Shown in pieces: positions 30,361 to 39,953 of a stretch of 64,000 bases of DNA (position 1 is its first letter; the number at the start of each line of letters is the position of its first letter). The translations under genes and the position numbers were made by a program. The notes beneath the pieces are model-generated. The model made no database searches, was not told the origin of the DNA, and saw nothing but the letters and a program-made list of their open reading frames with translations. The DNA is from Burkholderiales bacterium (lineage in GTDB: Bacteria > Pseudomonadota > Gammaproteobacteria > Burkholderiales > UBA11063): positions 26,350-90,349 of the forward strand of contig JAIEPY010000007.1 of assembly GCA_019748155.1 (NCBI GenBank). Reading direction: 5' to 3'.

Positions 30361-31800
30361 TTACTCTCCAGAAACTCTGATTAAATCATTGACATTAAAT
30401 GCAACCTTGGTTGTAATGGAGGATGCGGTGGTGGAAGTACAATAATCCAGTAAAAACACCACATTGCCAGCCAGTAACGCATCCAATTGATTCTCATCCT
30501 GCGGAAATGAGATGCTGCCACTGATTAATTTACGGCTGCCAACTAAGCCATCCAGCCACGCTTGCAATTTAGATTCAACCCGAAGAATAAAAGCACGGTC
30601 GATGATCTCATCAACATTGGGCGAGCAGGCAATTATGCATGAATTAATCAGGTAATTACCGCAATCACGCACTGCAATATCAAAATCTTTGACATCATTA
30701 TTACCGGGATAACAAGCCGTGCGATTACCCCAGCATACCCATCCATTATCACTATTGATTGCCAGAATTAAACCATTACCATTGAGGTACTGAGCTTGCG
30801 CCTCATCCAAAAATACATCCTGTCCGTTGATCTGGTAACCATTAATTTCATAGCTTTTATTTGATGGATTTTGATTCGGAAATCCATTATTCTTTGCCGT
30901 AATACGTTGCTTAACGGCCGCTAGAAATGTTGATTGATTATAAACTACACCTGCAGCAAGCAGATCTCCAATACAAACATTATAATGAGGATCATTTAAA
31001 CCTGCTTTAGCCTTAACATCCACCGCATCGGCATAAGTTACTATTTTACTGGTGTCCAAATCAACCAAGGCATTAGCAATAAACTTCGTATTCAAAGCTT
31101 TGGCATTGGATAACAGTGCCTGACTAACTGAGATATCTTTGGACCATGCCGGCGCGATTAAACTTCCCGGTAGCTCACGATATTGCGGGCGACATTTCTG
31201 CACCAGTTCAATTCCACTATAGTTACCTTTATTATCAATGCCTCCAATAATATCTTGAGCCGTTACTTTTGAGGAGTCTAACACTTCATAATCAATCACG
31301 AGCTTATCTGCAGGTTTAATGCTGCCCTCACTCAAAACCTTTACCACCAAATGGTTGCTCTTATTAAAATCTAAACTATAATCGCTATCCAACACCTTAT
31401 CTACACTGCCAACCTTAACTACAACACTGGACTTAATCGCACCAAGCTGGGATAAAATAACCTGACTATTAACCTGAGTTTGCGTTTCCTGCTCTGCAGA
31501 TTTTTTATGTTTAGCAGGATCCAGTACATTCACAAAGTACACCGGAGCAACCCGAAACAGCGCAAAAAATACAAAGATAGCCTCACTAAGCGTATATTGT
31601 TTAAAGTTATCATCATAACCAAACAGTCTTACCGCTTCATTAAGATTAGTTAAACGCACCAATTTATTGACATTATTTTCATCAACCAGATTAATTGGTG
31701 CAGTACCAACAATAAAAGTAATATTCGCTTTAGTGCTTACAACTCCCTGAATGGTAGTAGCCAGCTCCTCGGCGAATGAACCATGTTTATATTCAGACAT
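30361..31800 (-). CDS. Tail sheath protein (P2 FI-like)
   Basis: 479 aa; FIVGTAPINLV...VCWGNRTACYPG. Confidence 0.9.
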   Translation of the reverse strand: MSEYKHGSFAEELATTIQGVVSTKANITFIVGTAPINLVDENNVNKLVRLTNLNEAVRLFGYDDNFKQYTLSEAIFVFFALFRVAPVYFVNVLDPAKHKKSAEQETQTQVNSQVILSQLGAIKSSVVVKVGSVDKVLDSDYSLDFNKSNHLVVKVLSEGSIKPADKLVIDYEVLDSSKVTAQDIIGGIDNKGNYSGIELVQKCRPQYRELPGSLIAPAWSKDISVSQALLSNAKALNTKFIANALVDLDTSKIVTYADAVDVKAKAGLNDPHYNVCIGDLLAAGVVYNQSTFLAAVKQRITAKNNGFPNQNPSNKSYEINGYQINGQDVFLDEAQAQYLNGNGLILAINSDNGWVCWGNRTACYPGNNDVKDFDIAVRDCGNYLINSCIIACSPNVDEIIDRAFILRVESKLQAWLDGLVGSRKLISGSISFPQDENQLDALLAGNVVFLLDYCTSTTASSITTKVAFNVNDLIRVSGE

Positions 31801-31819
31801 AATTTATCTTTCGTAAAAC

Positions 31820-32404
31820 TTATTTAAAAAATCCCTCAAAATCTCCAACGTTACCAGCTGGCATATCATAACGCCAAGTTGTGGTTAAGGTTAAGCTTGC
31901 CAGTGGATCCTGATCATTGTCATAAATCTGCCAATCCAGAGACGGTTGAAGCACATATGCCTGAGCTAAGACTTTGCGTGGTATTCGCTTTAACTGTTGG
32001 CGAATTAATTTATTTGCTAGTAATAAAAAACTGTATCTATTCTCCTGATTATATTCACTCACTAAAATCACAATATCAATCTTAGTTTCAGCGTAACTAG
32101 TACCATTGTCACTATCATCATCTTCACTGCCACCACTAGGTCTAATTATAATCGCCGGGTATAACGGTGTAGCATCAGGAGCAAACTGCTTGTCATCAGC
32201 TCTTATTCGCCTCAGCTCTGCTTTATCAGGTGTACGCTCAGGCAAATAATATTTATAAACTTTTGGTGTGGTTGACATTTCGGCAAGCGTTGGGCTTTCC
32301 GAGCTGATTTTGCTTAGCGTAAAACGGATATCTTTTACCCATTCAGTAACAGATTTTTGTAGCTGGATGACAAGACTAACCTCATTGGCTTCATGAATCA
32401 TCAA
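31820..32404 (-). CDS. Tail/completion protein (Gp37-like), hypothetical
   Basis: Position between sheath and minor tail protein. Confidence 0.5.
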   Translation of the reverse strand: MMIHEANEVSLVIQLQKSVTEWVKDIRFTLSKISSESPTLAEMSTTPKVYKYYLPERTPDKAELRRIRADDKQFAPDATPLYPAIIIRPSGGSEDDDSDNGTSYAETKIDIVILVSEYNQENRYSFLLLANKLIRQQLKRIPRKVLAQAYVLQPSLDWQIYDNDQDPLASLTLTTTWRYDMPAGNVGDFEGFFK

Positions 32405-33042
32405 ATACGCTCCTTTAACAGCCGCTCTAGCTGACGGTCAAGATTATTATCCACTTCCGCTTGAATATCTGTCCTTAAGTTGGGGCTATGCTCAAGCACA
32501 CGGTTAACCATCTGCGGTACCGAGACACTATAACGTTGATTAATAATCTCTACTTTATGCCGTTTCCCTGCTCTCCATGTGCTACGTTTTTTATTATGAT
32601 TATTTCTTGTAGTAAACTTACCAGAGCGAGTAAACACTCCCCAGTGTCCATTTTTCATTCTAGCAGTGAATGCATGCCGCCATTGATTGACTTCACCTCT
32701 AATAACTTCTGCTCTAAGAAGCTTCCCTGAATACGGTCCAAGATGTTGTCCACGTGGATTAATTCCGAAGTTATAAAGAGGTAGAGCCGCACTTTTAAAC
32801 ATAAGCATCCCTACTAAATTATCCGGTCGTGCACGCTGGGTGTCCAGCACCTTTTTACCACGAGTATTCTGTTTTTTAAGGTCAAATTCTTGGTCTATCT
32901 GTCCATAAATTTTACGGCGTGCCATCGTTAGAGAGGTATTTATCGTCCCTTGAATCGCTCGTGGCGCTCCGTTTTTGACTTCCGCCAAGACGATTCGTGC
33001 CAAATCAAGTTTTTTAGCATCAATTGTAATAAAAGCACTCAT
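32401..33042 (-). CDS. Minor tail protein Z-like
   Basis: APRAIQGTINTSLTMARRKIYGQI; position. Confidence 0.7.
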   Translation of the reverse strand: MSAFITIDAKKLDLARIVLAEVKNGAPRAIQGTINTSLTMARRKIYGQIDQEFDLKKQNTRGKKVLDTQRARPDNLVGMLMFKSAALPLYNFGINPRGQHLGPYSGKLLRAEVIRGEVNQWRHAFTARMKNGHWGVFTRSGKFTTRNNHNKKRSTWRAGKRHKVEIINQRYSVSVPQMVNRVLEHSPNLRTDIQAEVDNNLDRQLERLLKERI

Positions 33043-33395
33043 GCTGCAACCCCAACCAATTTAAGAGTACAAACACTGTCATCTTCAGCAAAGTTAATTA
33101 CTTTATAATGTACACCGTCAAATTCAATATTATTACCATAAACTATCCGATATGGATAATCATCAAATTTATAAATCACCTCAATATCATATTCAAAAAT
33201 GCCTTCATTAAATGAAGATGAGCGATTATATTGACGATTGCCAATACTGTTTGAGTTAACCACACAATCTAATTCAATACCATCAAGAATATGGTAATCT
33301 GCAAACTCATTAGTGTTGATAAAAACCTGCTTGACATCTCTAGCTAATTGCTCTTTAAATGAACTCATAGAATACCCAATAAAAAAGAGGTGCAT
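33039..33395 (-). CDS. Head-tail joining-like hypothetical
   Basis: Size and position after capsid. Confidence 0.5.
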   Translation of the reverse strand: MHLFFIGYSMSSFKEQLARDVKQVFINTNEFADYHILDGIELDCVVNSNSIGNRQYNRSSSFNEGIFEYDIEVIYKFDDYPYRIVYGNNIEFDGVHYKVINFAEDDSVCTLKLVGVAA

Positions 33396-33416
33396 TGCAC
33401 CTCCGATTAATTTAGC

Positions 33417-34586
33417 TTACTTGGTCGCTTTCTTAGGCGCATTTGCCGAGTCTGCTTCACTTTCCCGATTACCACCATCAGCTGATTTAGCCGCTAAAAA
33501 ATCCCCACCAGTACAAACCGTGGCAGTAATAAAGCCATCAATATTCGTCGGAACAGGTAGCGGTCTGGATGATAAGCGCTGCAAGAGATTTTTAGCTTTT
33601 TTATCAATAAATGTTTCTGGCACCAATGGGATATTGGTCGTGCCAAGACCATCTACCATATACAGCAAACCAAATATGATCTTATTGCTAACCTGAGTTG
33701 ATGAAATAATCACCTTGTTAACATCAATCATTTGCTTAGCTTTTGGCTGACCCAATACATCTAAATCCTGATCATCAAGATACTCCTCCTCATAGGTATA
33801 AATCTCAACCCCAAGAACAACACCAACCAACATTAAGCCTTCACTCTGAATTTTTGGTTGATAATCCCCAAGTTTAGTCTGAATATATTTTTGCTGCTCT
33901 TTCCATTCTTTGTTGGCATAGAGACGGTCAAGCGCATTGGACCCAAAAATCATAATGTCACAGGTCAGACCAGACTGCGAAACAAATTTACGCTTCCACT
34001 TTCTGATTTGCGCAAAAATATCCACTTCAAGATTATCCCAGTTAGTTTTTGGATCTTGCGTTAAATCCTGATAGTTCCAGTATCTGGACAAGTCCAGCTC
34101 CTGATCAACACCCTTACCCTTGATTGGAATCTTGCCAGTACACAGCAAGGTTGAACACATCCATTCAATCCGTCGGGTTACTGAATTACGCATTTCGACT
34201 AGGTCTTTTGCCTGAGACGCACCAAGACGGCGATTAACCCGATCTGCACCACTGCTAGCTGAGCCATCATAAATAGTTTCACCTGCCATTCGTTTCTGTA
34301 AATCTTCAACGGTAATAATCATTTCCGGTGCAATTAATGGTGGTTTGTAAGTGTCAGTAACAAAGCTATCGCGTTCGACTACTTCACCATTTACTTTCAT
34401 ATTGACAAATGGCGCTAACTTGCGTTTACCCTTGTAAAAATCAACCTCAACCGCTTCCGCAGTTGCACCGACACGTTCTTTAAAAAACGTATCCTGAATA
34501 AAGGTTAAGGGTGCAGGCAATAATTGCAATGCACGTAACATTTGACGTGGTTGATATAGACTGATTAAAGTATCATTTAACATCAT
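33417..34586 (-). CDS. Major capsid protein E-like
   Basis: FKERVGATAEAVEVDFYKGKRKLAPFVNMKVNGEVVERDSF. Confidence 0.9.
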   Translation of the reverse strand: MMLNDTLISLYQPRQMLRALQLLPAPLTFIQDTFFKERVGATAEAVEVDFYKGKRKLAPFVNMKVNGEVVERDSFVTDTYKPPLIAPEMIITVEDLQKRMAGETIYDGSASSGADRVNRRLGASQAKDLVEMRNSVTRRIEWMCSTLLCTGKIPIKGKGVDQELDLSRYWNYQDLTQDPKTNWDNLEVDIFAQIRKWKRKFVSQSGLTCDIMIFGSNALDRLYANKEWKEQQKYIQTKLGDYQPKIQSEGLMLVGVVLGVEIYTYEEEYLDDQDLDVLGQPKAKQMIDVNKVIISSTQVSNKIIFGLLYMVDGLGTTNIPLVPETFIDKKAKNLLQRLSSRPLPVPTNIDGFITATVCTGGDFLAAKSADGGNRESEADSANAPKKATK

Positions 34587-34591
34587 ATTCC

Positions 34592-34948
34592 CTATTTAAA
34601 AAAAATGCCAACCTGACGGGCACTTAGTTGATGATCTGCAGCAGTATCGCCGCCTTCAAAAATTAGCTGTGAGCTGATAAATTCCCCAGCCATATATATC
34701 GCAGCAACTACATCACTGTCTGTAGCATCGGCATCTTCTGCCGCGATTGCATAGACCAGCTGGGAGTTATCAGTTTTTGCCTTATTAACAGGAGTACACT
34801 TCTCTTCAGTTGCGATAAATCCTAAAACATGCCCTCGTTTGTACGCGAAGCCTTTTTTAAGCGTTACTGTACCCGTTGGCATTTCAATTGCACCCGCCAG
34901 TAAGTTTTCAGACAGTGATTCACTGCGTGTATTTAATTTTTGTGGCAT
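34592..34948 (-). CDS. Head decoration protein D-like
   Basis: 118 aa between capsid and protease; MPQKLNTRSESLSENLLAGAIEMPTGTVTL. Confidence 0.75.
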   Translation of the reverse strand: MPQKLNTRSESLSENLLAGAIEMPTGTVTLKKGFAYKRGHVLGFIATEEKCTPVNKAKTDNSQLVYAIAAEDADATDSDVVAAIYMAGEFISSQLIFEGGDTAADHQLSARQVGIFFK

Positions 34949-36018
34949 TATTTAACTCCCGCAAAATCTTTAACACCGGCAAAGAATGCCTCCTCGGCTT
35001 TTGCCCGAGGATCAATTCCGGCTATTGGATCAAGCTGTGCCGCAACTACTTTGTTGACAGCGTCTGCTTCACTTTGATTGACCGCCAGTAAACTGCTGCG
35101 CTGGTCTTTTTCAGCTTTGAGAATAGCAACGGCTAAACTACCCGCACTATCGCCCGTCTCAAATTTAGCTTTGGCTACCAAATCAGCATGTCCGTTGCTT
35201 TCCATCTCTTCAATATCTTTGATGCGTTGCCGTTCGGCACTGATTCCAATCTGTTTACCAGCCTCAACACCAGAGAGCTTGCCAGCTTCAAAGATTTTGG
35301 CATAAATGTCTGGGTTATCCTTTTGTAGTGCTTCAATTGTTAGCATAGTTGCTCCTTTAGGTAAAAAATTAGCTACCGGAGTAGTGGTAGCTATTTGTAG
35401 TGGTAAAAGTTGTTTGATTTTTTCCGCATAAACATTGCCAAAATCAATGCCATTTAATATCAGGTTTCCATTATCTTCATAATGAGAATCTAATTCAATA
35501 TCATCAACTACGATATCAATAAAACCAAGTTTAAGTGCTTCATCGGCGGTAAACCATGTTTCATTATTCATCATAGTTGCAATTTCGTCATGTGCTATCC
35601 CAGTTTTATTATGATAAACTGCTTGCATAGTTGCATTCATTTTTTCTAATGTCCCAGCTGCTTTAGCAAATTCTTGGCTATCACCATGAATAACAGTTGA
35701 AGCATTATGGATCATTAATAACGTATTTCTTGGCATTACTACCTTATCGCCAGCCATTGCAATGATGCTAGCAGCACTTGCAGCGAGACCGTCAATATAA
35801 GTAATTTTCTTGCCTTTGAAATTTTTGATGATACCGTAAATAACATGACCAGCAAATAAGTCACCACCTGGACTATTGATATGTATATGAAGCGTTTCTG
35901 ATTTTACTGATTTTAATTGTGAGATAAAATCTTTGGGATTATTTTCTTCCCTTCCAATAACACCATAAATATGCACTTCAGCTTCATTATTAGCTAATGC
36001 CTTAATCTCAAAATTCAT
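34948..36018 (-). CDS. Prohead protease (ClpP/S49-type) with scaffold
   Basis: INSPGGDLFAGHVIYG, GLAASAASIIAMAGDKVVMPRNTLLMIHNA. Confidence 0.95.
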   Translation of the reverse strand: MNFEIKALANNEAEVHIYGVIGREENNPKDFISQLKSVKSETLHIHINSPGGDLFAGHVIYGIIKNFKGKKITYIDGLAASAASIIAMAGDKVVMPRNTLLMIHNASTVIHGDSQEFAKAAGTLEKMNATMQAVYHNKTGIAHDEIATMMNNETWFTADEALKLGFIDIVVDDIELDSHYEDNGNLILNGIDFGNVYAEKIKQLLPLQIATTTPVANFLPKGATMLTIEALQKDNPDIYAKIFEAGKLSGVEAGKQIGISAERQRIKDIEEMESNGHADLVAKAKFETGDSAGSLAVAILKAEKDQRSSLLAVNQSEADAVNKVVAAQLDPIAGIDPRAKAEEAFFAGVKDFAGVK

Positions 36019-36083
36019 AAATACCCCAATAAAGTACCGTTATGGGAATTCCCATAACGGAAAAACCGCCCGAAGGCGGCTGG

Positions 36084-36278
36084 TTAATGTTTGGTTGGCT
36101 TGGTCAGGAGCAACGCTAAATCATCGGCATCGACATATAGTCGCTCATTATATTCCAGAAAACGAACCATCCGACCATTAAAATAATCTTGAAAAACGGT
36201 TACCTCGCCATTTTCTGCAACACTAATAACCCTAGCTGTTTCCTCTAGTTCATCATCGATAATATCTTCTTTTTTCAC
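36084..36278 (-). CDS. Mini BRO-N-like peptide 2 (64 aa)
   Basis: FQDYFNGRMVRFLEYNERLYVDADDLALLLTKPTKH*, near identical to 21734-21856 C-terminus. Confidence 0.75.
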   Translation of the reverse strand: MKKEDIIDDELEETARVISVAENGEVTVFQDYFNGRMVRFLEYNERLYVDADDLALLLTKPTKH

Positions 36279-36323
36279 TATTAACCCTTTCTTAAAAAAA
36301 AAGTTATTATAGCACTAATAAGT

Positions 36324-36440
36324 TTAAGACGATTCTTCAGCATTACGTAAATCGTTAAGGTTAACCCATTCCTCACCAGCAAAATCAGTTACGAAACGTA
36401 CTGGCTGACTACCAAAATATTCAACTCGCATTCTATTCAT
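36324..36440 (-). CDS. Mini BRO-N-like peptide 3 (38 aa)
   Basis: MNRMRVEYFGSQPVRFVTDFAGEEWVNLNDLRNAEESS*; ATGA overlap with antirepressor 2 stop. Confidence 0.7.
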   Translation of the reverse strand: MNRMRVEYFGSQPVRFVTDFAGEEWVNLNDLRNAEESS

Positions 36441-37576
36441 GAGGCTTTTCTTTCATTTAACTGGCGCTGGATTAAATTCACTGCCTCTGAAGAATAAAAA
36501 CACTGTTCAACTTCTTTGTTACTATACTGTGATTTACTTAATCTGCGTTCGCATAAATCGGAATCATCTTTCAATTTCAACAAATTAGCGATTCTGCCGA
36601 CCATATTTGCAGAAGTTCCCAGTTTTTCAGCAATTTCTTCAGCACTAAGTCGGTGCTCAATCGTGGGTAACATAGGTTCAACCGGAATACCAACTAGCTC
36701 ATGCAACAAATTTGCCCGCGCTACTTGTTTACTGTTATCATTCAATTTCATTCGGTCAATCATTTTATCGGCATAACTTAAAAATGAGGCATTGATTGCT
36801 TTGGTGCGCTCTTCAGTTTTAACAACGGGTTTAGTCGCAGGGTGTTCAATTGCAACGCTGCCCTTAGTCATGAGTTCTTCAACCCACATATCGACTTGAA
36901 CGGCAAATTTAGCATTACACCATTGAGCAACACGAATAGCAACTTTAGAATGCACCCATGTACCCTGACGTTTACCACCTTGTTTTACAATGACTAAATC
37001 CGTTACGGGAATTCCCGTAACGGAACTTAACTCTTCTAAATACTCTTTCGTAGTTTGAAGTCTTAAAAAATCATTAATTTTTTTATCATTAGCAACAGCC
37101 ATTTCTGTAGCATTAATTAGATTATGATTACCTAACTCAAAGCTAATAGGTTTTTCATTATATTGTTTAGTAATAATTTCATGTTTCATGATAGCATCCT
37201 TTTTAAAATTATCATGGTTAAATTCTAATTGTGGCTTAGTAAATAATGGTTGGAGAGTGTTTTTTACAAATTCAAGTATGTGAGAAACATATTTAGTTTC
37301 TGGCGCATTAACGATTAGTTCCCCAATTTGTGGAATACTAATAAAAAAATCTTCTCGTGGAGCAAAACCTTTGCAGTTGGTATACTGACGTAACATTGGC
37401 TTAGATAGCGCTGCTTGCACAGACTCTCTTGTGTATCCTAGATGCAGGAATATCGGATAAGCGATAACCAGCTGTTTTTCAGTATCAACAAAGGTGAAAC
37501 AGTTCAGAAGATTCGTCATAACGTGCTCTTTGGACGTTTTGGACGGTTTTATAGCCATTGGCAGTTGTTTAGTCAT
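36437..37576 (-). CDS. Antirepressor 2 (shared N-domain + KilA-N + HTH C-domain)
   Basis: NLINATEMAVANDKKINDFLRLQTTKEYLE...GTWVHSKVAIRVAQWCNAKFAVQVDMWVEEL KilA-N. Confidence 0.9.
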   Translation of the reverse strand: MTKQLPMAIKPSKTSKEHVMTNLLNCFTFVDTEKQLVIAYPIFLHLGYTRESVQAALSKPMLRQYTNCKGFAPREDFFISIPQIGELIVNAPETKYVSHILEFVKNTLQPLFTKPQLEFNHDNFKKDAIMKHEIITKQYNEKPISFELGNHNLINATEMAVANDKKINDFLRLQTTKEYLEELSSVTGIPVTDLVIVKQGGKRQGTWVHSKVAIRVAQWCNAKFAVQVDMWVEELMTKGSVAIEHPATKPVVKTEERTKAINASFLSYADKMIDRMKLNDNSKQVARANLLHELVGIPVEPMLPTIEHRLSAEEIAEKLGTSANMVGRIANLLKLKDDSDLCERRLSKSQYSNKEVEQCFYSSEAVNLIQRQLNERKAS

Positions 37577-37779
37577 GATGATTTCCTATCAGAGAAAGTG
37601 TACTAGTTACCTACCTTGTGGGCAGGGCTGGAGTTTAGTACCACCGCTGATAGACGGCTGCTATTTATTTGGATATTCATAGCACTCCAGCCCATTGACT
37701 TTGAGCATGGAAATAAAAAAAGCCTTTGAACGTGGCTAACGCTATCAGTTAAATAAAGGAGGTACTAATTCCTGAGCGA
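37577..37779 (-). ncRNA. C4-antisense-like structured leader 2
   Basis: Same architecture as leader 1 with different, co-varying pairing segments (37742-37768, 37635-37653, 37586-37606). Confidence 0.75.
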
Positions 37780-37832
37780 TATTATATCATGACAACAAAA
37801 AACCCACTGATATTATTCAGTGGGTTTTATGC

Positions 37833-38045
37833 TATAATCCTCGCCTGCTCTTCGCGCTAACCTCTTAATGGTTGGACGCCTGAGTGGTTAGTGCTTTCCG
37901 GGCAGAGAAAGGAGAGTACTATGAAAAAACTGGAAGCTATGATTGTTGTAATTTCTGCCATTACTTCAATTATTAATTTAGCAAACCAGCTTATTCAATT
38001 AATCAAATTGACTAAGTAGTTTTTTGCCACCCTTCGGGGTGGTTT
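37833..38045 (+). ncRNA. Small peptide module A: extended -10 promoter, structured leader, 32-aa ORF, terminator
   Basis: TGCTATAAT; nested inverted repeats in leader; CCACCCTTCGGGGTGGTTTTTTT terminator. Confidence 0.7.
37921..38019 (+). CDS. Small hydrophobic peptide A
   Basis: MKKLEAMIVVISAITSIINLANQLIQLIKLTK*; paralogue at 47564. Confidence 0.75.
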   Translation: MKKLEAMIVVISAITSIINLANQLIQLIKLTK

Positions 38046-38141
38046 TTTTCTCACAATATTATATCACACTTTCTAAATATTGCCGATTTCAATAATTCAA
38101 CTAACTCAACATCACCCAAATCTGAATAACTTCTTTATACT

Positions 38142-39701
38142 TTATTCAGCAATAGTCTTCCCTTTACTTTCCATTGCTCCTTTATAAACAGGTTTGGTGC
38201 TGCGCCTAGCTTTATCAAGCTGTTTTACTTCCCGTCGGTTAATTTTATGTGTCTCATCAAAATTCTGACCAGTTAACTGTGCTGTTTCATAAGTCATCGT
38301 ACTAAACCCACCATCAAAACGAGCTTTGGCTGCTGCGACTTCCTTACCCGGGTCAATTTGCGGCATCGCCGGACCATAAAAATCAGCACGACACCATGCA
38401 GCCTTAATCGCAGGGTCATTTAAAAAGCCGGGTAAATTTACCCGACCTTTAAGTACCGCTTCCGTCAGCCACTCCTCATACACTGGTTGACAAAAATGCT
38501 CAACCAACCATTTACGTCTAGCATCAAATACTTGCCACGCTGCTAAAATTGCTGCTCTAGATGCAGAATAGCTCGATTGAAAGTGTCCAAGCAAGACTTC
38601 AAAAGGAATTTCAAGGCTAACCCCAATCTGGCGTAAGATAGTATTGATAAATCCTTCATAATTGGGGTTCGGTCGTCCCGGATTTGCCACATTAACCTTA
38701 TCCCCGCGCTTTAAAGCCAAAATCATACCGGGAGTCATGCTGACATTGTCATATTTGATTTTTTCGCGAGGATCTTTCGGCCAGTCAGTAAATGGTAATT
38801 GTGCAGGATTCTCACTTTCAATAAAGACGCTTAACATTCCGGATACAACTGCTGCCATAATCTCTGCCTCTGAATAACGGCTCAGCTGTTTAAACAGTTT
38901 AATCACCGGAGATAATAACGGAATGCCACGCCGCTGTTCAGGACGTTCAACGGTAAATAAATGAATTACGTTTAAACGCCCTGACTTCTCACCACGAATT
39001 GGTATTGTCTGCCACTCAGTTGGTTGCATCTGGGCAAAGTTAATTGCATTTGGTAATTGATTAACCACATGATAATGCGTTGGCAACCCTGTTTTTTTAT
39101 CAATCTCCACACCGCCCAGAATATTTTTAGTCATATCTTTAACCGGTGGATCCTGAATCCGGTCAGATTCAACAATTTTAAGCTTTAAATCATAGATTGA
39201 ATTTGTCCGTTTAAAACTTGGCAAAAAGACAAAAACGTCACCACTCATTAGGACCGACAACAAGACCAGACGCTGCATATCATTAAAATTTAGGGTTCCT
39301 GCACTGTCACAGTTATAAGCCCTGTCCGCCCATAAGCTAAATTCAAACTCAATCTGTGCTTCAATCTTTTCTGCCTGCTTGCGCTTCATGCCTAAATATT
39401 TATGGTTAATCTGTGAGTTTAATCTCAGTCCACCACCAACTACATTACTAACAATCTTCTTTAATGCACCGTTGGCAAGTGATTCATTCATGCTTAAATC
39501 ACGGCTGCGCTGTCTTAACACCTCATGATTCATTACGATATCTGAATCAGCATTAGTGCTCAGCGGATTCCAGTCAAGCATTGAATTATCATAACCAGCA
39601 TTTCCGCTACCGTAGCCCGTTCCAGAAAAAGCGCTCAGAATATCCTTGGACAAATTATTTGGGACGTATAATCCACTGTTTCCATCAAAAATATGATTCA
39701 T
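38142..39701 (-). CDS. Portal protein (lambda gpB-like)
   Basis: RQRSRDLSMNESLANGALKKIVSNVVGGGLRL, FQSSYSASRAAILAAWQVFDARRKWL. Confidence 0.95.
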   Translation of the reverse strand: MNHIFDGNSGLYVPNNLSKDILSAFSGTGYGSGNAGYDNSMLDWNPLSTNADSDIVMNHEVLRQRSRDLSMNESLANGALKKIVSNVVGGGLRLNSQINHKYLGMKRKQAEKIEAQIEFEFSLWADRAYNCDSAGTLNFNDMQRLVLLSVLMSGDVFVFLPSFKRTNSIYDLKLKIVESDRIQDPPVKDMTKNILGGVEIDKKTGLPTHYHVVNQLPNAINFAQMQPTEWQTIPIRGEKSGRLNVIHLFTVERPEQRRGIPLLSPVIKLFKQLSRYSEAEIMAAVVSGMLSVFIESENPAQLPFTDWPKDPREKIKYDNVSMTPGMILALKRGDKVNVANPGRPNPNYEGFINTILRQIGVSLEIPFEVLLGHFQSSYSASRAAILAAWQVFDARRKWLVEHFCQPVYEEWLTEAVLKGRVNLPGFLNDPAIKAAWCRADFYGPAMPQIDPGKEVAAAKARFDGGFSTMTYETAQLTGQNFDETHKINRREVKQLDKARRSTKPVYKGAMESKGKTIAE

Positions 39702-39702
39702 A

Positions 39703-39942
39703 TTAACCTCGTGGCACTGCAGTTACAATCCTCATATACGACCCCAGATTATTTTCTAACTGAGATATTTCAATCTCAATGTCAATAATTGCCTGTCGTA
39801 CTTCTGAATAATTGGCTCTGGTTAATGTCCGATTGCCAATTACATATGATTTAGCCTGACTTAGTGCCCGGCGGGCTGCACGCCACTGTGCCAGATCCTC
39901 CCGCCGCTCATCAAGCTCAGCCTGTATATTTTTTTTGCTCAT
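39703..39942 (-). CDS. Head-tail joining gpW-like
   Basis: 79 aa between portal and terminase; IDIEISQLEN. Confidence 0.7.
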   Translation of the reverse strand: MSKKNIQAELDERREDLAQWRAARRALSQAKSYVIGNRTLTRANYSEVRQAIIDIEIEISQLENNLGSYMRIVTAVPRG

Positions 39943-39953
39943 TACTAACTACC

